Assembly (NCBI GenBank): GCA_000226015.1
Contig: JH153618.1
Coordinates: 20,839 to 84,838 of the forward strand
DNA: 64,000 nucleotides
Reading direction: 5' to 3'
From: Mnemiopsis leidyi
Lineage: Eukaryota > Ctenophora > Tentaculata > Lobata > Bolinopsidae
A program made the translations under genes and the position numbers. Positions 23,816 to 37,714 of this stretch are shown piece by piece (position 1 is the first letter of the stretch; every line of letters starts with the position of its first letter). The notes under the pieces were generated by a model, which searched no databases, was not told the DNA's origin, and worked only from the letters and a program-made list of their open reading frames with translations.

Positions 23816-25107
23816 AAGTACGACAGAGTGACCAGTATAGGCAAGGTTAGACGTAGTACGGCCGGTTATACAGTAGGCAAGGGTAGCTGGGTAGAAAGTT
23901 TGAACTTAATGAACCCCCAGGCTGAGATGGAGGCAGTCCTCTTAGTAGAGTTTAGTATGCATCTATCTGAATTGAGGCTCTCTCATTAGCTGCTCATGAA
24001 TTTTTAATGATTGGTTTACTGATTTATACTCCCTAGTGTGCTCGATCCGAAGTCCTCAGTTCTTTTAGTTTCTGGAGAGTGTGGATGAGAACAATTTATT
24101 CCAGTGGAAAGTTGGACATTTGGTTTAATTCTTTCCCTCTTATAGTTATACAGTATAGAAAAGTAAACTTGGAAGTCATACTCATAGCGTTAGCTAGAGT
24201 TTACCCTTATTTTAATCAGAAACAGTTTGACTAAGTTCGCAATTACAATCACCAGCAGATGACCTAAATTCTCTCAAATTACAGAAGCCTCAAATGGCAG
24301 AATGAATGACGCAAAAATCGGTTGAAATGGAGCAGAGTTTAACAGTGTTAATAACACAAACAGCCGCTATGTTCAGCTACCAGGCTGAGATAAGTGAGGT
24401 CTGTAAATGGGAGTCAATCAAGGATTTAGAGAGACCTAATAAATGTAATTACTCTGGCCCAGACTCGCGGATGTGGTCCAATAAAATCGGGAGTTCGCTG
24501 TCCAAGTAGTTAAATTGTAAAGTCTTTTGAAGAAAGAAAGAGATCTGTGGAGAACAATTGGTATTTGAAAAGGAGTGGGGGAGGAAAATCGAGGAGTGAT
24601 CAGGAATAAAATCTGGAAATAAGGAGATGGATCAAATAATGTATTCACCTTATTCTTTAATTAACAAAGTTTGAGGCTTAATTTAATGATAACAATAAAA
24701 ATGATCGATTAAAGAAGGATTTGATAAAATATTTAAAAAATTTCAACGACAAGTTATTATATAATCATCTGAAACCACCAGAATTATCACAAAATAAACA
24801 TTCCCCAAGTTCCGCTGTGCCTACTATTCAATCTTCAACTAAAACTAAAATTAAAAAATAAACATATCGCTTACATAAAACACCGACAGCTTTTCCATGG
24901 GTTGTTGGAAATGTAAAATTTAAATAAATACCCAAAACCTTAAATAAGCACGGCTTAACTTGCCAACACCATTTCAAGTTGAAATACCAAAAAAGGATGT
25001 ACATAAAAATGATTGATTTCCAAAATCAGAATCTTTTACTTTAAGTCTTTAAGTTTAACGGAGTCTTTAAGTTAAAGGAGTTCTACTTTTAACAGATTTC
25101 TTTGCGA

Positions 25108-28100
25108 TTACTTTCTCCCTTTCATTATACCAGCCTTTTTTCTTGACTTCAAGAAAATCAGCTTGCCTTTAGAAAACCGCTTGTATTTCAACTTAAGAGT
25201 ATCCAACATGGCCTGAACATTAGAAAGTTTAAGTACCACTCTAAGTGACATTCTGACATTGTGATAATTGAACTGACAAAGAGTATTTACTGATGCACGA
25301 ATAGAATTCAAGAAAAATAGTTTTGAAAAAAAGTGTATTAAGTAACCTGTTTGTAAGCGAAGTAGAAATAAATCACTGGGTTGCTGCAAGCACTCAGCAA
25401 TATGGTTGAATAGCTGATAGTCAGAAAGTTGCAATACCATGTAAAATCTACGTCTATCATCGGACTTTTCCCTATCAACCTGGAAATATAGATTAGTGGT
25501 AACTACAAAAATATAAAGCATGAATACGGCCCTCATCGTATAACGTTTCGGTTAAAATTTTCCCCTAATAGTAATACCAACAAGCTTAGTACCATTTCGG
25601 CCGAAAAAGGATAGGGATTGCACTGGTAACTTTCTAACGGTACACTTTTAGCGGAACTTTGTTTTTGACGGGGTTACCGGATAATTACCGGAAAACTGCT
25701 CTAGTTAACAAGAAATCAAACTTGACTAACCTGACCAATATATCAATAGACAGTAGCCACCAGGGCATATAACAGATGACAAACAGGGTTACCATGAGCA
25801 GGGTATAAAAAGCACTTTGAATGATTACCCTTAACCTCATATCAAGTCTATTTATCCTCTTCTCTTGCAAAATGGTCGGACCCTTACTTTTGTTCGCTGT
25901 GTCCCTTAAATGGGACAGAATTTTGCTCTTCAAACTGCGTTTCGTTTTGGCAACACCGTCAGGGGGATTTGTCCCAATGACGCCAGGAGAAGATTGAGTT
26001 CTTCTGGTGAATTTTCTCTCTACTGGGAACGATTGCGGAGGTGCGATCTCCTTGCACACCAGCTTTTCCGGCAAGGATGTCGCTTTCGTGACGGGTTGGT
26101 GGGAATTTTCATGGTTACTTTCTGCATTGCCGGAAGCAGGGGGAGCAGAGTCTTTCTGAGGGTCTTCCTCTTTAATGGAAGATGTTATTCCGAAAGTAGA
26201 GGAAGGAGACTCGGTTACTCTGAACGACCCTGACCTATGTTCCGAGACGGTGGAGACTTCTCGACACACCCCATTCTTACAAACAATCCTGGGTACAGGA
26301 GAAAGGAGGGCCGAGGAGGTGGTGGTGGATTCCTCCAGAATACTGTTTGATCGGCAACGATCTGCCACTTCTCTAAAAGACGAAACTCTCCTTGTTATGA
26401 TGGGTTTGCCGCCGTTTTCGGTACTGGGAGAGGGGGAATTCCCATTAGAAGAAGCTGAGTTGTCCGTAGCGCTGTCGCTTGAAACTGACAGGGATCTACC
26501 GGAGATTGACTTCGATTTTTCGAGAGGATTTGGAGTATTTCTGCTGAGCCGCTTCTTGAGAGTAGAGGGTTTATTGCCCATCGCTTTTATGTCGTTTAGA
26601 TCTGAAGTCAGCAGTTTTAATGATAGGCCGATTGATATTTTATTTGGTATCAGTTTAGTTACGATCCAAGATCATGAAAAGGTAAATCAAATAAATCATC
26701 ACTCTATCACTCAGAAAAACAACATTAAATACGTTATAAATATTTAAATTTTAGACCCCTTGCGACACAACCGATCAACACAATTAAAACAAGTTTTACC
26801 TTTATTGAGGACTTTCTTCATGGCTTGAGCAACGACCGAGGCCATATCCATGCGTGGCGGTGGATTCACAAAATCCTGCTTCTGAACAGTTTCGGGTTCC
26901 ACTTTGAACATGCGGACTTTCTGCTCGTCCTGTTGTTCGGTCCCAGCCTCGTCGCAGAGAGAGGGAGGCTCTGAACCTCGTCGTAAACTCCACGAGGAGG
27001 AAGCTGTAGGGAGAGAGGGATATCGGACTATTTCTTGAAACCATAGAGAGATATAAGACTATTTCTTAAAACCATAGAGAGATATTAGACTATTTCTTAA
27101 AACCATAGAGAGATATCAGACTATTTCTTAAAACCATAGAGAGATATCAGACTATTTCTTGAAACCATAGAGAGATATAAGACTATTTATTAAAACCATA
27201 GAGAGATATCAGACTATTTCTTAAAACCATAGAGAGATATCAGACTATTTCTTAAAACCATAGAGAGATATCAGACTATTTCTCAAAACCATAGCATAGG
27301 GATATCAGACAATTTCTTAATACCATAGCATAGGGATCGGATTTAATATTCAAAGTCTTATTACATAGGGTGTATTACTATTACATTTACTCAAACCACG
27401 GCGTTCATGAAGTGCAGTTGTGGTAGATAATTATTAAACGACTTATGACCCTTTTTTGTTAAAGTGATTTGTTAAAGTAATTCAAAATCTTTGTTTATCT
27501 AATTGCCATGTTTAATGCATGCTAAGAGCTCTATGCTTTTCCTAAGTTTTGGCATATGTAGCTGCATATTGAATCTCGACTGCTTTCTTGAGAAAATTAC
27601 CCCTTGGTTTTAGTTTTACAAATTTTTTACAGGCAACTGTTTCGACCATAGGACTTGCAGTTGAGTACTTATTAATCTAAGGTATCTCGATCGAATTTGT
27701 CAGTGTGGGAACCAAAACGGTTTTCAGCGGGGTTCTACATGGACCAGACAAAAGTAGTGCAGCCCATTCAATGGGGAACAATGTTGTCTGCAAAATCAAA
27801 GCAATCTTTTAAATCCCGATAAATCATTAGCAAGTAAATGGATGCAGTAAAGTCATAAATTGCTTTAAGGGTTTGGGAATATAGCTGAGTGGCCTTGAAA
27901 TAGAACACTTTGAAATATCAAGAAAGATGTAGGCTACGCAACTAATTTCCCATACATTGCTAATGGACACTAAAAGCGTCAAGACCAAAATGATGTTTCA
28001 TTCAAATAGGTATTTCATTTTAATTTGACCACTGAACTGAAGCTATACTGACATAAGAAAAGAAGCTAAAACCATTTAGCTTGAACACCACCTCACAAAG

Positions 28101-31100
28101 TCTGAGTCACAGACGACACAGACAAACTCACAAAGTCACAAATAAAAAAAAACTACACTGATATCAGGAAACTCCTTGCAATCGTAGTAGTTCAAACTGA
28201 TTGGGCACTCCTCCGCCTCGTAGTCCACAGATCGCCTAGACTCGGTGAAGCTGTGCGACTGTATCCGCTCGAAGGTGGCGCTGCCGGCCGTCTTGACGAT
28301 GAACCTGTTGATGTAGTAGGCGACAACTCCGGCTCTGTCGTGGGTGGACTGGTTGTTGAAGGTGTCTTTAGAGAGTGACGTCACTGCGTAGTTCATCAGG
28401 TCCTGGTCTATACACTCTGTCTCTTTCTGGGGAAGAGAGGTTTAAATTAAAATAGTGAAATGGAAATATCCCGATATAATCGATATCCACGGGCAAGTTA
28501 TTGCGCTGGATAACGGTAGTTTCAATGATACTGAACAAGACGGGTCCGATACTTTCAGGGAAATAAATAATTTCTACGGCTGTTCCTTTGTGTAGGCAAC
28601 CCCATTATACTTGATGACTATAATGTATAATGACCAATTCTCAATGGTCACGTATGTTCACGGTCGAAATAAGTCAATAGAAATTTAAGAGGATTTCAAG
28701 TCCGAGAACAAGCTAGTATCGGTAACTAAAGTACCTCGATTCGTTCCAGTTCGACAATACTGAGTGGACGGTTGAGAAACGAAATGGAGCTAGACCAGGA
28801 GCTAATAGCCAAGGAGATTTTCTTCCTCTTTGAGTTGGAAGTAGACCCGGAGACAGGTATGCTGACGTGGTGTGACGGGTTCTTCTCGACAAGATCCTTG
28901 TCCTCAGCCGCAACAAGCTCCTCCTCCTCGTCCTCCACCTTCTCTTCTGGGAAAAAATTGTGGCTTTTTTGAGATGGTTAATTTGATTTGCATCCTAAAT
29001 ATTAAAAAACAATCATTTTTCATACCTGTGGCTAAAAGTAAATTGTTTACCAGTTTTCAGGATCACATCGATCATTTATTTAGATCATTTAGATCATTCC
29101 GTGATAACTTCTCGCATGCAAAGTTCAGAGCGAAGTATTAAAGCGAAGCCTGTACTGCAGATAAGCATGCTATATGTTTGTAGCAAAGATGCAAGTCTAC
29201 TGTATACAGTATTAGAGACTACAGCTGGTGCTGATTATGGACATGGTGCATCTCAAAGGTAAACCCACAAAAGTCAGATGATATACCATTGGAATTTCCC
29301 GATTTCGTTCCACAAAACAAAGATTACTATAAAATCGCGGAAGTCCGGGCACACCAAAAGATTTGACCCAAAATTTTGAACCAAACACTTCAATTAACTA
29401 CTAAGCAAAAGAAGATCAAACGTGCAATCGAGAGGGTTGAGAGCATCATATATATTACCGTGAACAGTACAAGCTGTCGCTGAATATGGGGTGGATTGTC
29501 CTAAGACCTCTGATCCTACAAGACAAATACTTTTGGCATTACCGTAATAACGCTAATTTCAGAAATACGAAAATGAAAAAAAGTCAACGAGACGACATTC
29601 TTTGATAAACTTGGCCGGCTGACCCTAACTTCTAAGTCTGACTTTTTTCTATAGATGAAATTTTGGTTGCCTAATTTACCTTTATCTGCGATTTTTCCCG
29701 ACCTCAGCTTGTAGTGCACTGTTTTTAGTTGTATAACCTGTGGTTAAAGAAATGTAGATGTTATAGCTTATAGTTATGGGCATATGAAATATGCTGTTGG
29801 CGTAATTTAAAAGTTTTTGTATATAGAGTATAGACAAATTGGAACAAAATCATCTGCACAAACCCGTTTAAATGGAAAGTGATGCAGAAAAAAAGAAATA
29901 AAAAATCCAACCTTCCAAACTATCTGAAGATACAGGGTAATTATCAGTATACCAGGGAGAACAATTGGCATGACCATCAGCAGCAGGTGTATCGCTACTC
30001 GTGTCTGGAGAGAAGGATGTTTAAGTAACAGTTTAAGTTAACGGTTTACCTTTACCGATCACGAAGTGATACTGATTGGTAAAAATAACACAAAACGTAC
30101 TGTAATACTTATATCAGTATCACAAGTTTAAAATGCAAAGTTTGAGGATAAAACATTTGTAAAAAGATCCTCGTTAAAAGAAATACTGACGTGGAAATTT
30201 TGTATCTGGTCGTAAGCAATGTGCCAGATGCATATCGACAAGTGAGGGCTGTATGTGTAGGAGCACTTCAGCAGAAAAGGGACGAGGGGAAGGAGGAATA
30301 TTGCAATCCAGACAGAGAGAGCTAATGTCTTAACACGTCGCTTGGATATGAGGAGCGGGAGTTTGAGCGGGAACATGACTGATATGTACCGCACAACCGT
30401 TAACATCGTCAGGAACCACAGCGACGTTCTGGGAGGGCGTGTTTGATTGAACTGGGTTATTATTGAACACTGTTCAATAAACTACAACTCAACTCAACTC
30501 ACTGTTCAATAAACCGATATAATACTCTGTCGAAGCACCCAGTGTACCCTAACTTAAATTCTACTTTAGGCTTAACCTAAACACCGGTTAAGTTAAGCGA
30601 GAATTAAGTGAATCAGATCTTATAGTTTCAGGAAACAATCGTATTTGAGTATTTGGTAACCCAGAACATTAATTGGTCAGATACAATGGTGTACCATACC
30701 TCATGGTAAGGTTAAAGAAGACCCCAGTCAGGTTACACAGTATAGTTATAGGGAGGTTGTCAGGGATACCCCCTCCATCCGGATCTCGACCTCCGGACAG
30801 CATGGTAACCGCACTGAATAGATGCACTGTGCTGTACACTGTGTCACTGGGCGGTCCAGTTAATTAGGGTAAAGTAGTTAAGTAGTAAAGTACAGCTGTA
30901 CATCTATACTATATACTTAATTTGTACTCTTATAAATTCGTCTATTCAAAATTTTGCATCTCAACTAGGAGATGAGATGAGGAATTCATGGTATAAGTAT
31001 AACTTGAACATATGCTTGAACAATATGCTTCCATGAATACCGAATATTATTATTATTGAATCATTGATAACTGCAGATGCTATGGTAAACATTGCAATAC

Positions 31101-31602
31101 CTGAGACTAAGGTTAAAGATGAGGAGTGAGGAGGCTAGCCGAGCTTTACTGCAATTCTTCTTTGTAACTGTTCGTACAGCCAGGACCACTGCAAATTGGA
31201 GGGAATTTACTATTTAGGAAAGTCAGGTGAAAGAAAAATGCTAATACGAGGATGATTACGATAACTTTGAAGACGAGATGCCGCTCCTTATTGTTCGTTG
31301 TTATACAGACCGAGAACAATTGTGTGGGCCACATGAGTACTGAGTAGGTATGACTTTGGAGTACGTGCGGAGGTTCCAAAATATACATGTTATCTGTAAA
31401 CCAAATCTCAGCGAGACGCTTGGCAGCAGGATAATATTCGTAAAGTTGTTAACTTAAAGTTAAGAACAAAAAAGAAAAACTGGAAATACCTATGAGATTA
31501 AAGAGGGTACCAAGTAAGGAAAGGGTCAGGAGAAATGAGCCAAGAGCCGAGTCGAAAGAAGAGTTGTGGTGATATTGCTGCCGTGCAGGGTAACTTTCGT
31601 CG
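25108..31602 (-). CDS. Class A GPCR with a third intracellular loop of about 500 residues
   Basis: Minus-strand exons: 31490-31602 (TM1, LLTLSLLGTLFNLI), 30700-30846 (TM2 and ECL1), 30191-30428 (TM3-TM4), 29912-30004 (TM5), 29680-29737, 28735-28946, 28159-28426 and 26800-27003 (loop), 25731-26601 (loop end and TM6), 25347-25479 (TM7, SNPVIYFYF) and 25108-25272 (tail). From 30846 down every junction agrees in phase. The TM1-TM2 link is unresolved: a 39-nt candidate at 31355-31393 reads CIFWNLRTYSK, the right length for ICL1, but its phase does not fit. The start codon is not found. TM3 ends in VVRYISVMFP, so the D/ERY acid is Val. TM6 reads VICYMPWW (C-x-x-P rather than CWxP). The loop has acidic, Ser/Pro and basic sections, with no known domain. 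The ligand cannot be predicted. Confidence 0.85.
27010..27335. repeat. 31-bp minisatellite, about 10 copies
   Basis: Units of AACCATAGAGAGATATCAGA plus CTATTTCTTAA. It starts only a few bases from the acceptor of the 26800-27003 exon of the large-loop GPCR gene, so it fills that intron's 3' end. Confidence 0.9.
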
Positions 31603-34600
31603 CTGCCGAAAATAAATATGTTAGTTTTACTAGTATTTACTGTCAAATGAGACAGGGAATAATTGTTCATCAGAACACTCAAATCATATAAAAATGAAAG
31701 TAGTAGAACAGAAAAATTGGTTAACAATTATTATATTCCCTGTCTCATTCGTAACTTGTAACCTAAAGCCGAGAAGAACTGTAAAACGCCAATCAATCTA
31801 TCATGCGGCTAATTATCAATCGACCAATCATTAAACTTATTTCTACTGTCATAACAAAGATCAATATTATAAAGGTCGACTTTAATCTTAAGATTAGCGA
31901 CTAATATTACTAGATAAAGATTCATTGGCCATAGGTACACCTAGGTGACGTGATGAAATTATTTCTTATTTCACTTATGTGAGGTAATAGGTTGGTGGTT
32001 GGGGGGAGGGGGTAAGTTGACCACTTTATATGTACCTGATGTTATAGTGGTAAGGATCCATGAAGGTTGGTTCATATCTCCTACACGAATATGAAGATCT
32101 TTATCAGGTAGGACTCTTAACCTTAATAGCAGTTCAGAAATTTAAGAGAGACAGCAAGTAACAGGTTTCAAAATGCAACTGTGGCAAATTTTTAAATGGT
32201 TTGCAACAGTATAAATGATTCGCAAAATATTAACACTGGAAATACAAATGCATGATGCCAGTGTTGAATGATCACTCAGCCATGAATGCCACAACATTTT
32301 GATATACCGTAGCATCTGGTCAGCTTTTAAAGCACAACTTTTGAACCTAAAAATTGATATATTGTTTTTACAATGGATATATATATTTCTACTGTGCATA
32401 TATTTCAAATTAAAAAACCTAGAAAACTGATTGAATTTAACAGAAGCAATAAGGCGAAACCGTCTTGAGAAATGGCATAACTATCTCCTACAACGAAAAC
32501 TACTCGCCCTCTCAAGATAAGTAACCGACCAGAATTATTTTTCAAGAACATTGGTCGAAGAACTGCCGCTAGACGCTAGTAGTCTAGTGGGCTGCTGCAA
32601 CCTAAAGATACGGTAACACTAATGGCAGACGCTCCTCTCCTAACAATTGACGTCTCTGTAACAAAGTTTGACGCTCATCCAACTACAATGTACACACGCA
32701 TATTCGGCTGTTTGGTCATTGACTACCGTCCTCGGGGCCGGCACCTGCAATTCAAATTGACAATGGACTCATCAAATTTTCATTGGCCATTGAAAAATGG
32801 GCCACCATATGTTGCACATGTTGTAAGTCCGCTAAGCTGGGCCCGAAAGGAGATCAAACTGCCTGCAACAGTTCGTGAATATGCTAAATTACAGTGCTGC
32901 TGGACTAACCACTTGTATAACTCGTATTTCAGTTTGGCTCTCCTATTGAGAAGTCTCTCAGTCTCATGCTTCAGGGCAAAGTTCGAACTACTCAGAACAC
33001 GCAATTCTCTTCAAGGTAAAAATAACTCATGGCGATAAAAAGGGATGAAAGCTAAAGTGGAGGCGTGATATTCAATGTTCAGCTATTCTTTTATTGCTAT
33101 TAACATCGCAAAGAAGATGTTTTTCATTTGTCAAGTCTGTCAGAAATTTAGTCAAATTCAAGGGCTAAGAGATGCGCCAAAGCTAATCAAGTCATGACAT
33201 TTTATTCCAGCCAAGTTTTAGTTATTCCGGTGGAAGTTGTTCGTGGTCCTGAGCTGGCTAAGGGTCCCACAATATTAGATAGTGAAAAATCTGGATGCAG
33301 ATGCGAGGATTTAGGGCCCCAAATTGATATGGAATTAACATCGTAAAACGGATATGAGGCACCATAAACTGCTGAGCAAATATCTTTATTTCAAGTTGAA
33401 ATGCTTTAATAGCCATTCTTCGTAAATCCTCTAAAATGATCTGGACTTTTAGTCGATTAAGTTTAACCTTATATTGGACCGAATATAGACAATATAGACA
33501 ATAAGATAATATAGTTCAAAAAGTAAACCAAATACAAGAAAAACTCGGTCAAGCTAAAACAGCCGGGCTCAGCTGAACTTTTAACGATATGTTTGAAGCA
33601 CCTTGACCTGCGTATCCAGAGCAAATTTGACGTTTTTTCAGATAAATTCAGAATTCTTTAATTAGAGTCCTCCTAGTCCAACGAAAGATCAGTGCAGACT
33701 AAAAGTAAAAGTAAAATAGGTTTTGATAAAATGAGAGTTACAACCTACTGCTGTAAAGTGTAAATCCTTGATCATGTGATAATTTAATAGTAATACTTTA
33801 ACATTACTCTGAAGTAATTCAATTATACTCAGATGCAGCTTATTGCTAATGCTACTATTTTGGAAAAGCTTCGCACGTTGGAATTTCAACAAAATCGGTC
33901 AGAGTGAGCGATACATGTGTAATAACATAACGATTTATGTTGAGCATCAAGATTATATAGTCTACTAAGATGGAATTGGATATTGTGCTGCGATTACCCA
34001 AACAAGGTCGAATTGCGGGGATCATTAAAAGCTCAACCTCATCATGTCGGTCTAGTGAACGGAAAGTATCATACGATCATAATGAACACACATAATCACG
34101 ACACTAGAGTGAGACTGAACGTGACCATCGGCGCGGCAATAAATAATTAAATTTGTTACAATAGATTTAACACAAAATAGCACCATTTAACGTCCCTAAA
34201 TAATAGCTGTTGCTCGGTATGAACTAGAAAGCAGCCCCAAGTAACCCTCAACCCCTTTCACATCAAACCTTTGTAACACAGACTCTGACAACAAAGGCTC
34301 GAATCTAACAGAGTGGGGAGCGTGTCAAACCTGTGTCTTCTGGGTGCGATAACGCATTAGTACTGCCATTAACGATCTGTTAGGGAATATTTCTCTTTGT
34401 GTTATCGCTGAGGACAAACTCTGTGTGATTTCTCAGTCGCAAACTTCATTCTCACTGTTGATGACAAAATTTGTGTGACTTCTCATTCGGATGATAACAA
34501 AAGCGTTCTGACTTTCTGCAGAATTATCAATACCTCTATATACATGTACTACTTCGGGTGTCAGTCCTCTATGCTCTAGTTGAAGAATCTTATGTTCTGG

Positions 34601-35174
34601 ATGTAAAGAATACACCATAATTTTAATCCTAGATGAAAGTCGAGATCAACAACTTTTCAACAGACATGAAGTGAGATTACTATAAAAGCTTTGCCTCACA
34701 TTGCGGTAGTGCAGGCCGGACAACGTCTGGTTTACATTTTTCTGGGCAGGTGTATTTCACGTAGCTTACTGGTTACTAGTCCTCGGTTAAGAAAAGTCGC
34801 ACATAATACCGCAATAAGCTAAAATACAACATTCGATTTCACATTCCTTTTAATGATATAAACACATACAATTGCAAAATTATTAATTAACAATGAATTA
34901 AAGCCTCCCAAAGCTCTGTAATTATATATCTGAGGATATGCAGCATGTGGTAATTTTGAAGGAATTTTATGCGCTATTTTTAAGATCCTGATCCTATTTG
35001 GTTCGCTCTGTGTCAGTCTGTGCGTTTCTTGATTAATCTAAATTCACCTAAGTTAACGTTGAGTATTCCCAATAGGTTTGATGAACTGGTCTCGTCGTAA
35101 GCATGTGAGATGGAAGCTAACGCTTAATAGCAAGGTTTGGCCATGCTCTAACAAATTTAAGTAATTTCAACGAA

Positions 35175-35495
35175 TATTCAGTTATGCCGGGTGGTGTAGT
35201 GGTACTAGCACTCGCTTCCCACGCCGAAGACCGGGTGTTCGAAACCCGTCCAAGGCAGGCAGTCCAGGCCTGCACCAAGCTGTGATTGGTACAGGATTTA
35301 TCCTGGAATTTAATCTCGGAGGATATCAGTGACGCGAATCCCACTTCGGTGTAATGTCTATTCCATTCAGAATGAGTTTGAACTTGCATATCAGGTGATA
35401 ATGAATTCTGCTTGGTACTCACCAGCTCCTTAAGGTGTCCGTACACGGAATATTTCGGAAGTTGTACGAGTTAAATTTTTTATTATTCAGTTATG
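35175..35495 (+). mobile_element. tRNA-derived SINE with 12-bp target-site duplication
   Basis: The head at 35186-35257 is tRNA-like: A-box TGGTGTAGTGGTACTAGCA, a loop with CCC in the anticodon position (Gly-like), and a perfect T-arm CGGGT-GTTCGAA-ACCCG. A body of about 230 bp without coding potential follows, ending in a T/A-rich tail. The insertion is flanked by TATTCAGTTATG at 35175-35186 and again at 35484-35495, an exact 12-bp duplication of the target, which marks a LINE-type insertion. Only the left half of the acceptor stem is kept, so it is a SINE head and not a tRNA gene. Exact TSDs suggest a fairly recent insertion. Confidence 0.82.
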
Positions 35496-36199
35496 CTGAA
35501 CAATGTGCAATGTTGCTGTGATTGCGATACAAGTGTTATGATTGTTAAGGTTCTCCGCGAATTAGACATGTCTGCATTCGATTCCTGAGTTGGCTGGAGT
35601 AATTTCTACCTTCTTACTTTATTCATTAAAGGAAACAAATGATTATAACCGAATTTTGGCATACCCTGTCAGCATACCCTGTCAGTGACTATGACTACAA
35701 AATGAGAATTTACTTCAATTGCACCACGTTGAACCAGCACTTGATTTTAAGAAACTTACGAAATGAGAATTCATTAATAATTACAATTCATGAATAATTA
35801 TAACAATATTATCCTACATTAAGCTGTGAAACACTTCTGAGCTTTAGATCTCAGGCAAGCCCTAATTAGAGATATCACCACGTACAAGCAACAAAGTATA
35901 CATCACACGGCCGAAGATCACTCAAGAAAATCGAGTAAGCAGCAAATGCGGCAGCTGTACACGGACTCTGCGGGACAAAGGGGAGAAACAAATCAGAGCG
36001 CGACATATTGTCATGGTAACGGGCTGGCGGATCACACCTTCTTATCATGGTAACTAACCAGAACGATACACTTGTACCGGTACATACTACTAGCTCTACT
36101 AAGTACTATTGCTGTTTGTAGCAGTATACTGAGATTTAATGATGTAGGAGTGAGAGAAATTGACATGAGGTACCACGGTGCAGTCAGAATGACAATAAG

Positions 36200-36309
36200 A
36201 TCTTTAACTTGATACAGAAGACTAGGTATTATCTTTAACTTGATACATGAGACTAGGTATTATCTTTAACTTGATACAGGAGACTAGGTATTATCTTTAA
36301 CTTGATACA
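36200..36309. repeat. 31-bp minisatellite, 3.7 copies
   Basis: Units of ATCTTTAACTTGATACAGGA followed by GACTAGGTATT, with very few differences between copies, so the array is young. Confidence 0.9.
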
Positions 36310-36981
36310 GCTCATGGGACGAGATATTATCGGGCGAGAAGCGAGGATCTATGGTCGACCACACTGGGGGTTGTTAACTGCATAATTATCAATGACTGTC
36401 GTATTATATCAAGGGCACATAAAGTTACATTGTGGGAGGTTCATTAATTTGACAGCTATCGGCGGGATTTGTTTATAAATATAGCGGGGAAGTTGTAGGT
36501 TCTCCCAATTAATCAATAGCAAGATGACAATTATTATTATTAATTAGTAATGTGCACATATTAGGACTGAGGATAAAGTTGTGTCGTGTAGCAGCATGCA
36601 TTTTGCTATATCAATCCTCATTGTCAGTTTTGTCAGTAGATTGGAATATGCGTTTTCTCATGAAACTTTTTGTCAGAAAGGCTTCCTGAGACACGCATTT
36701 CTAAGTCTACAAAGAAAACTAACAAAGTAGCAAAATCTGAAGAATCAGACTTGATTACTACTTGATGTTACTAGAGACGATAGCAAGCTAGTAGTAGCTA
36801 CTTGCGCTATATTTTTAGGTGTAAGATATTAGAATCCAGGAAAAAGTAACGCTTATAGCCGCCTTATCGGGAATACTTAAACTGCAAAAATTGTGAACAT
36901 GCGTCCTTATCGACAAATTCGGTTACAAAATCGAAAAGCCGAAAAATTAAGATATGATTCGGTCTAGTGTCAAAAGAAATG

Positions 36982-37070
36982 TATGAGTATTAACAATTAC
37001 AGTTAATGAGTATTAATTACAGTTAATGAGTATCAATTACAGTTAATGAGTATTAACAATTACAGTTGCT
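36982..37070. repeat. Minisatellite of about 22-25 bp, 4 copies
   Basis: Units of ATGAGTATTAACAATTACAG plus TTA; inner copies lack three bases. Confidence 0.85.
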
Positions 37071-37714
37071 TATAAGTTGAAGCTAAGTACCTTAATATAT
37101 CGATACAAGAAACATTGCCATGAGATGTGTCTAAGCAGTAAGTATATAATTGACGCAGGGAGACAATACACCTTACTAGCTTATGAATAATCAAAAGGAT
37201 CACAGGGAAATCGCCAAGCAGTTACCCTATAAAACTGAGGAGGCAGCAGAAGATAATCTTACTAAGATAGTAATAAGAATAACTGCTGCGTCCTGGGCTA
37301 TTATATTCCCAGCTATTAAAACTATCAGTGTCATTCTGTCAGTACCGGATATTGGAAGGACACATAATTGTAGCTCGATGAGCACAATACAAGCTACAGC
37401 CGAGATAACGATGGGATATTGAGACACATGCAGGTCGCAATTGTAGGGAAAATGACACATTCATTCATTTATTCATTTTCGAGCCAAATATTTGGGTATG
37501 TCGAGTATAATATCAGGCATAATTATCACGGACATTACTTGTACGCTGAAATCCTTATCGTGAATAAATATATCCGTGAAAATTATGTCCGTGACGTTGT
37601 AAATCACTTTATATGAAAAACTTGTGGCCATAAAGAAAAAACAGTATCCCTTGATGTTTGAAATGATGGAAAATATTTCTTTTATATGGTGTCTTCAGCA
37701 ATTCTTTTGATAGA

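Larger units (their letters stand above)
20034..25107. other. Intergenic, gene-poor
   Basis: No exon supported. It contains a CACGTG plus ATTGG (inverted CCAAT) pair near 21145-21175, a perfect hairpin at 21906-21950 and a trinucleotide-like array at 23761-23815. The E-box/CCAAT pair lies about 1.1 kb upstream of the dispanin ATG. Confidence 0.5.

Noticed and set aside
26175-26747. 190-codon plus-strand frame
   Set aside because: Shadow of the GPCR loop exon 25731-26601, whose frame is fixed by phase with four neighbouring exons.
27010-27335. CRISPR-like spacing of 31-bp repeats
   Set aside because: Copies are contiguous with no unique spacers, in a eukaryotic intron; it is a minisatellite.
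32622-33038. 138-codon plus-strand frame with ATG
   Set aside because: The opposite strand is also open for 75 codons, composition is unremarkable, and no splice partners or domain were recognised. Could be an unknown element, but not supportable.
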